A stretch of DNA of 27,313 nt from NCBI GenBank assembly GCA_036939975.1, contig JALLPB010000701.1, positions 1-27,313 on the forward strand, given 5' to 3'. Origin of the DNA: Cyclostephanos tholiformis (taxonomy: Eukaryota; Bacillariophyta; Thalassiosirophyceae; Thalassiosirales; Thalassiosiraceae). Below the pieces are notes generated by a model. It made no database searches and had not been told where the DNA came from. It saw only the letters and a program-made list of their open reading frames with translations. The position numbers and the translations under genes were made by a program. Of the stretch, positions 22,920 through 27,313 are shown one piece after another. How positions within the stretch are numbered: the stretch's first letter is position 1; each line of letters starts with the position of its first letter.

Positions 22920-25900
22920 TCATTCATAATCACTGTTCCATTCACTTTTCACACCAATGTGCTGGCTACTAATAGCTTTTTCATCGGAGTAGTAGCTAGA
23001 TTTCAGTGCCATGATTAGGCCTATATCAATCTCGCTGTTCCTTTGCTTATCTGGCGCGCCGATAACCCTACTCAATCCATAGCCTGTATTGTATTCCACT
23101 GCATCATGATCATTGTGAGTCACAGCTGCCGTTTGACTGAAATGTACAGAAATTGGATGAGAGTGGCTCCCTGTTGGTGCTATAAGACGATCTACCACAT
23201 TGGTCAATTGATTGGGCGACTCTGATGATAATACCACACCAAACTTTGGTGGTGAATGCTCAATAGAATATCGAATGCTGACGCTAGTTTCTTCAATTTT
23301 GTGTAAGCCATGACTAGTCAGCCTGGTACAAGAATTATTGAATGCAGCTACTTTTGGAGCAGCATTTGAATCGACTGAATCAAGTACATCAGAAGGTGCA
23401 TTTGAAACAGCAGCTTGGTCTGCAGCAGAACCGCTGACTGCCGGACTGTCGCGCTGACCAAAGCCTTGCAGTGAAAAGATTGCTTTTGGTTTATGGCTCA
23501 GGATGTCTCCAACATCATATGACTTAAACGTGCAACAATCACCAGCCTCTTGGATGATGTATGGTGATATCGCATTAGATGGAGTGGGAAACTCGTTACT
23601 TAGTGACACTGTCAATTGACCTGTATCCAAGGTTTTTGCCTTTGCCTCCAAATCACATGGAACGGGGATCACCTTTGACCCCACAGGGAGCCCAATAAAT
23701 TGCCTCGCTTGTGTCTCTTCCGCCCCGTTGAATTCCAGTAATGAATGACTATACAGATCGCCAATGCTGGTCATTGTGATGACATAAATTACATTCATAG
23801 GGGTTGTCTGAGAGCCCAACTGACTTAATTGATTGGTACTGAGGCATGTTTTTGGTGAGTAGTGGAACGCGGCAAGACCGACGTTGAAAATGCTTCCCCC
23901 AGCATCCGGCAAAGGAAAGATAGCGCTCCTTGCAATACTTGAAACTTCATAATGAGATTTTGGGACATATTGAAATCCAACCGACTCGAGGGGTCGCGTA
24001 CCAAGTCTAGGATTTGCACAGGGAAATTGGTAAATGCAAAGTGCATTGGAATTATAATCTTTCTTCAAACTGAACATTGGAGTTGGATGGATTTGGATAG
24101 AGCTATTCCTGTTTTTGTTGGACGACGAGGTAGGTGATATTGGTTGACTCATAATGATCCCGCCTCCATAGATTCCAGTCAAAGCCGACTGCGATCCAAA
24201 GTCATCGCTCAACAAAGGGAGGGACCAGCTCACAACTATCTTGGCCAGCTTGTGACGCACGTCCAAAGCCCAGACTTTACAAGCCGATGATGAGCTCACC
24301 CACACCACATGTTCAGCAGCTGCATCTGTTTTTATTCCGTTTATCGAGTGAAGACCCTCGGTTAAAAACTCTGCATGACTGGGACTCCACACGAGGGATG
24401 ACGAATCGTTCGTCAAATCTATACGGAAAAGGCTGTGACCGTACCCTGTCATGGGGATACTAGTCCCCCCCTTGAAGAGACCGGTTGACAATTTCGGGGT
24501 CACGCGCGATCTAGCTGCGGCCCAAACTGCCATTCTGCTGTCTGAACAAAACTCAATCAGAGAAATATCGGAAAGAGAGGATGATATCGAGTGACATTTC
24601 ACGACTGGTTCGCGTCTGAGCACCACTCGATGTATTGTGGTGGAATTACCTGCGCAATCACAGCTCAGGATTGCAAAGGTTGGAAAAGTGAAGGACGAAT
24701 CTGTGGCTTTTGGGTCGCACGACAAGTAGACCGGCAAATAGAATGGATCGATCGATCTACACGGTGAACTACGCAGATCAATACGCGTCTCTTCCCGCAA
24801 ATGATAATCGTTTGAGCATGCTTCTTCCGCCTCCAAGGTTGATATTGTTGACTTGGCGTATATGACAGAGCAATACTGGGACGTCCTTGCAACAATGTAG
24901 AAAGGATTGGATGAGCCCATGGTCAGTGTCGCAGATCCACATCGCGAAATCTGAAGGATCCTGCTACCTATAACAACTTCCTGCTTTCTTCGACCATCAT
25001 GACGCAAAGGATCTCGAGGTAAGGACACTCGACTGATTGATAAACTTGAAAGATCGTCTCCTGAGGGATGGACAATGAAACTAGCAGGTGATCGGCTACT
25101 ACAGTACTGACACTGACAGTGAAACCCAAAGATGCAGTTGCCATATTTCGTCGGCCCATTCTCTCCAAACCAATTTTCTGAGTTGGATTCGCTTGACATA
25201 TTCGCCGAACTGCCAGAAACTATACCTTGCCCTTCGTCATCTTTTCGACTACTCTTGCCACCCCCACGATCGTCACGAACATTCCCCCCCACGTCGCCTT
25301 CATCATGGGACACGCCGTTTACGTCATTCTTCAGGTCATCGCTCGTTCGTTTGCGGCAATTCATCGCATCACTCCGTTTAGCAGCATTAGCGCCATCCTG
25401 AATGATTCCTGACTCCTTTTCACCACCACCGCTACGTGATTTCATTCGCTTTCGCTTCGATACTCTACTTCCATCCTCCATCGCCGCCCTATCATTATAT
25501 GCCGACTTCTCCACCGCTGTCATACCCCTCCAATGAGCACCTGCCTCTCTACAGCACGTGATCATCGAAATATTCCTCTCCGCCGGACTCGCGTTGGGAT
25601 TGGACATTTTCCAGATCTTGTGGTACTCCGATCGAAATAGGTGAAATCCGGATCTTTTGGACGTCCTAGGAGGAGGATTATTTTCGACCAACCCGACTTC
25701 TTCTGCCGCTGCCTTCTTCGTGGCCTCGACGACGGTGTTGTGAGCATTCGCCTTTTCCTTATAGGCCCGCCTTTCCTCCCTCGACAAATCCTTCCATATA
25801 GTACCCGCGACCCTCGAGCATGTCATTAAGTGCATTTTCCTCGTCTTCCCGTCCGCGTCCGATGATACGGGATTATCACGGAGGTACTCGGACCTGAAAA

Positions 25901-26672
25901 CATGGAAGCCGGTAATTTTGCCCCTGTTGCTCCTGCCGTTGTTATTATTGTGCTGCTGATGTCGATCGTCCTCCTGCTTCGTACACGCATCGAGGATTCC
26001 CTTGCGGTCCCCTCCTCCCCTCGCCCCCTTGAGGAGGTAGGATGATGGGCATAGACGACGTAGGAGCGTCGGCGCTCCCAGCATGTCGTATCGCAAGGAC
26101 AACGGTGACGAAGGGGTGCGTCCGTGTTGGTCGCACAAGGACTCCCCGCTGCCTGATGAGCCGACGTCGTAATCGTGGGCATCGACATAATGGTCGTCAT
26201 CGTCCTCGTGCGTCGCGTACGAACGCATCATCATCTCCCCGCCAACGTCAACATCGGACGACGGATGATCATCGTATGCGTCGTCGTTGCCGATTACGGA
26301 TGGGATCGTCGTCGTCGTCGACGGCGCGGCATTGGCCAATCTCCCACCACTCCTCCTCCTTCCCACTTGACGATCGTCGTCGTCATCTTTGTCGTAATTG
26401 TTATCATTGCCGTCGTTTATGCAGGTATTGTTATCATCGTCGTAGTAGTCGTCGTCGCTTTCGTCGCGCAATTCCGGATCCCACCCCACGGACGACGATG
26501 ACGATGAATCGCCCGTCATCATCATGAAACATGATGAGGAAAGAAAACCTCTTTGTTGCCAGCGGGCAAACATTTGCACCTTCCGTCTGTCCTTCCCATC
26601 ATAGATCCAAAATACTGGCAAATTTGCCCCTTGGCAAATGTGCCAGTACTTCTTGGCGCACCTTTCTTTCAT
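22920..26672 (-). CDS. Large protein with two HMG boxes and a propeller-like C-terminal region
   Basis: An uninterrupted 1,250-codon frame. Residues about 60-240 are acidic and Asp/Asn/Ser-rich; two HMG boxes follow, about 251-312 (TGFHVFRSEYLRDNP, then AGTIWKDLSREERRAYKEKA) and 339-400 (SGFHLFRSEYHKIWK, then AGAHWRGMTAVEKSAYNDRA), each with the aromatic, W-x-x-[LM]-[ST] and AY pattern. A basic stretch, SKRKRMKSRS (405-414), is a likely nuclear signal. Residues about 500-1250 are rich in short beta-strand patterns (FAILSCDCAGNSTTIHRVVL, HVVWVSSSSACKVWALDVRH), suggesting WD-type beta-propeller blades, but I find no diagnostic repeat. DNA binding in the nucleus is likely; more is inference. Start uncertain: Met50 (26525) follows a hairpin-bearing stretch and gives 1,201 residues starting MMMTGDSSSSSS, which I favour slightly over Met1. 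No introns needed. Confidence -1.
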   Translation of the reverse strand: MKERCAKKYWHICQGANLPVFWIYDGKDRRKVQMFARWQQRGFLSSSCFMMMTGDSSSSSSVGWDPELRDESDDDYYDDDNNTCINDGNDNNYDKDDDDDRQVGRRRSGGRLANAAPSTTTTIPSVIGNDDAYDDHPSSDVDVGGEMMMRSYATHEDDDDHYVDAHDYDVGSSGSGESLCDQHGRTPSSPLSLRYDMLGAPTLLRRLCPSSYLLKGARGGGDRKGILDACTKQEDDRHQQHNNNNGRSNRGKITGFHVFRSEYLRDNPVSSDADGKTRKMHLMTCSRVAGTIWKDLSREERRAYKEKANAHNTVVEATKKAAAEEVGLVENNPPPRTSKRSGFHLFRSEYHKIWKMSNPNASPAERNISMITCCREAGAHWRGMTAVEKSAYNDRAAMEDGSRVSKRKRMKSRSGGGEKESGIIQDGANAAKRSDAMNCRKRTSDDLKNDVNGVSHDEGDVGGNVRDDRGGGKSSRKDDEGQGIVSGSSANMSSESNSENWFGENGPTKYGNCIFGFHCQCQYCSSRSPASFIVHPSGDDLSSLSISRVSLPRDPLRHDGRRKQEVVIGSRILQISRCGSATLTMGSSNPFYIVARTSQYCSVIYAKSTISTLEAEEACSNDYHLREETRIDLRSSPCRSIDPFYLPVYLSCDPKATDSSFTFPTFAILSCDCAGNSTTIHRVVLRREPVVKCHSISSSLSDISLIEFCSDSRMAVWAAARSRVTPKLSTGLFKGGTSIPMTGYGHSLFRIDLTNDSSSLVWSPSHAEFLTEGLHSINGIKTDAAAEHVVWVSSSSACKVWALDVRHKLAKIVVSWSLPLLSDDFGSQSALTGIYGGGIIMSQPISPTSSSNKNRNSSIQIHPTPMFSLKKDYNSNALCIYQFPCANPRLGTRPLESVGFQYVPKSHYEVSSIARSAIFPLPDAGGSIFNVGLAAFHYSPKTCLSTNQLSQLGSQTTPMNVIYVITMTSIGDLYSHSLLEFNGAEETQARQFIGLPVGSKVIPVPCDLEAKAKTLDTGQLTVSLSNEFPTPSNAISPYIIQEAGDCCTFKSYDVGDILSHKPKAIFSLQGFGQRDSPAVSGSAADQAAVSNAPSDVLDSVDSNAAPKVAAFNNSCTRLTSHGLHKIEETSVSIRYSIEHSPPKFGVVLSSESPNQLTNVVDRLIAPTGSHSHPISVHFSQTAAVTHNDHDAVEYNTGYGLSRVIGAPDKQRNSEIDIGLIMALKSSYYSDEKAISSQHIGVKSEWNSDYE
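26613..26648. repeat. 16 bp hairpin upstream of the HMG gene body
   Basis: TACTGGCAAATTTGCC and GGCAAATGTGCCAGTA pair with one mismatch around a 4-base loop. It falls within codons about 9-20 if the first Met is used, or in the 5' leader if Met50 is used. A second small inverted pair (TTGCC/GGCAA) lies near 26555-26570. Confidence -1.
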
Positions 26673-26812
26673 TGTGTGCCCCCCCTATTTCCACTGCATT
26701 ACTGCTTGCATTGTTTAATTGTATTGCCCCTCCAATATTCAATGCACATGCACGGGGGGATGGACGAAGGAGGATCGAATGAGGGATGATCGGGACCCGG
26801 CCATCGCGTTTG

Positions 26813-27128
26813 CTAGGCAAGAGCTTGAGAATGCCTGTTGGCATGATGGGTATCGTCTACTGTGTCCTTCAGTTTGTCTTTTGCAGGCAACTGACTCTTG
26901 CTCGTTAAGTCTCCATCATGTTCCAAGACAAATGCTTCTAGCTCTGGATTAGTGAGTTCACTAAACATTTTCATTGTGCATAAGTTCACATATTCTTCAC
27001 CATATTCATTGACCCTGATAACATTGTCTTGCTGTAGCTTTTTGCAGATGCCCCAACAACCTTTCTATTGGCCCTCTAATACTTCCATGTGGTTTATGTT
27101 TGCTATTTCTTTCTTCTCAATCTCCTTG
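26813..27128 (-). pseudogene. Transposon-protein fragment
   Basis: Minus strand reads TAVKSKEIEKKEIANINHME, VLEGQ, TAG, KGCWGICKKLQQDNVIRVNE, YGEEYVNLCTMKMFSELTNP, ELEAFVLEHDGD and on to a stop at 26813-26815. One in-frame stop otherwise breaks a clearly protein-like sequence. I recall similar LWG-C--L--------NG--K-INLC-MKV---L--PELQAF segments from dispersed diatom transposon proteins, but cannot name the domain. Its 5' end abuts repeat copy 2, so both may be parts of one element continuing outside the window. Confidence -1.
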
Positions 27129-27131
27129 GAC

Positions 27132-27313
27132 TTAACAGCTTAACAGCTATGGACGTAGATCTACGTCCACTTCTTTTTAGGGCTTCGTAAATTTGTTATA
27201 ACTTCTCGAATTTTTGTCCTCAAAGCCAGCTGAAGACATCAAAATGTAGCTGAGGTCGTCAGCTACAATCGTGGCGTTTCACATTTGCACAGCGCTTGTC
27301 GCATCGATGACAT
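27132..27313. repeat. Dispersed direct repeat, copy 2 (cut by window end)
   Basis: Matches 5099-5281 at about 90%. It contains a perfect 20 bp palindrome at 27150-27169 (TGGACGTAGATCTACGTCCA). The second hairpin is weaker than in copy 1 (GCTGAAGAC with GTCGTCAGC, one mismatch). The repeat runs to the last base, so its right boundary is unknown. Confidence -1.

Noticed and set aside
26042..26527. Arg/Ser-rich plus-strand frames
   Set aside because: Antisense of the acidic Asp-rich part of the HMG gene.

Overview
The window looks like nuclear DNA of a diatom or closely related ochrophyte alga. The evidence is a glutathione reductase gene with two GT-AG introns and a bipartite plastid presequence with an A/F cleavage site, a GC-rich CGT/CTC-biased coding style with runs of Ser and Asp, HMG-box and mitoribosomal genes of eukaryotic type, and decayed transposons that resemble repeat families I associate with diatom genomes. 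That last point is recognition from memory, not a search.

Layout: (1) 1-3.6 kb holds two host genes facing each other: a plastid-targeted glutathione reductase (+, three exons) and a small gene ending in the mS38/COX24 mitochondrial-ribosome motif (-). (2) 3.6-22.9 kb is an AT-richer island of about 19 kb made almost wholly of broken mobile elements: a terminal-inverted-repeat element beginning about 40 bp upstream of the mS38 start codon; two diverged copies of a non-coding repeat with a short reiterated motif; a DUF7869-like transposase pseudogene (-); a + strand transposase-like pseudogene that seems split in two (9.3-10.6 and 14.2-15.6 kb) by two minus-strand retroelement pieces, a copia-type gag and a 772-codon reverse transcriptase of non-LTR type that is still fully open; a 4 kb unrecognised minus-strand pseudogene with a Tudor-like segment; and + strand remnants that may be piggyBac-like. 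(3) 22.9-26.7 kb is a third host gene (-), an intact 1,250-codon frame with two HMG boxes and a long C-terminal region of propeller-like appearance. (4) The right edge has another transposon-protein fragment and a second copy of the repeat seen at 5.1 kb.

The host genes do not form a pathway: they serve plastid redox defence, mitochondrial translation and, probably, nuclear DNA binding or transcription. The main interest is the nested transposon island, the intact zinc-finger-bearing reverse transcriptase inside it, the transposon at the mS38 promoter, the unusual HMG protein, and a dispersed repeat whose palindrome is kept by a paired base change. I do not see a clearly new defence or metabolic system. 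The best candidates for undescribed biology are the HMG/propeller protein and the unrecognised 15.5-19.6 kb element.
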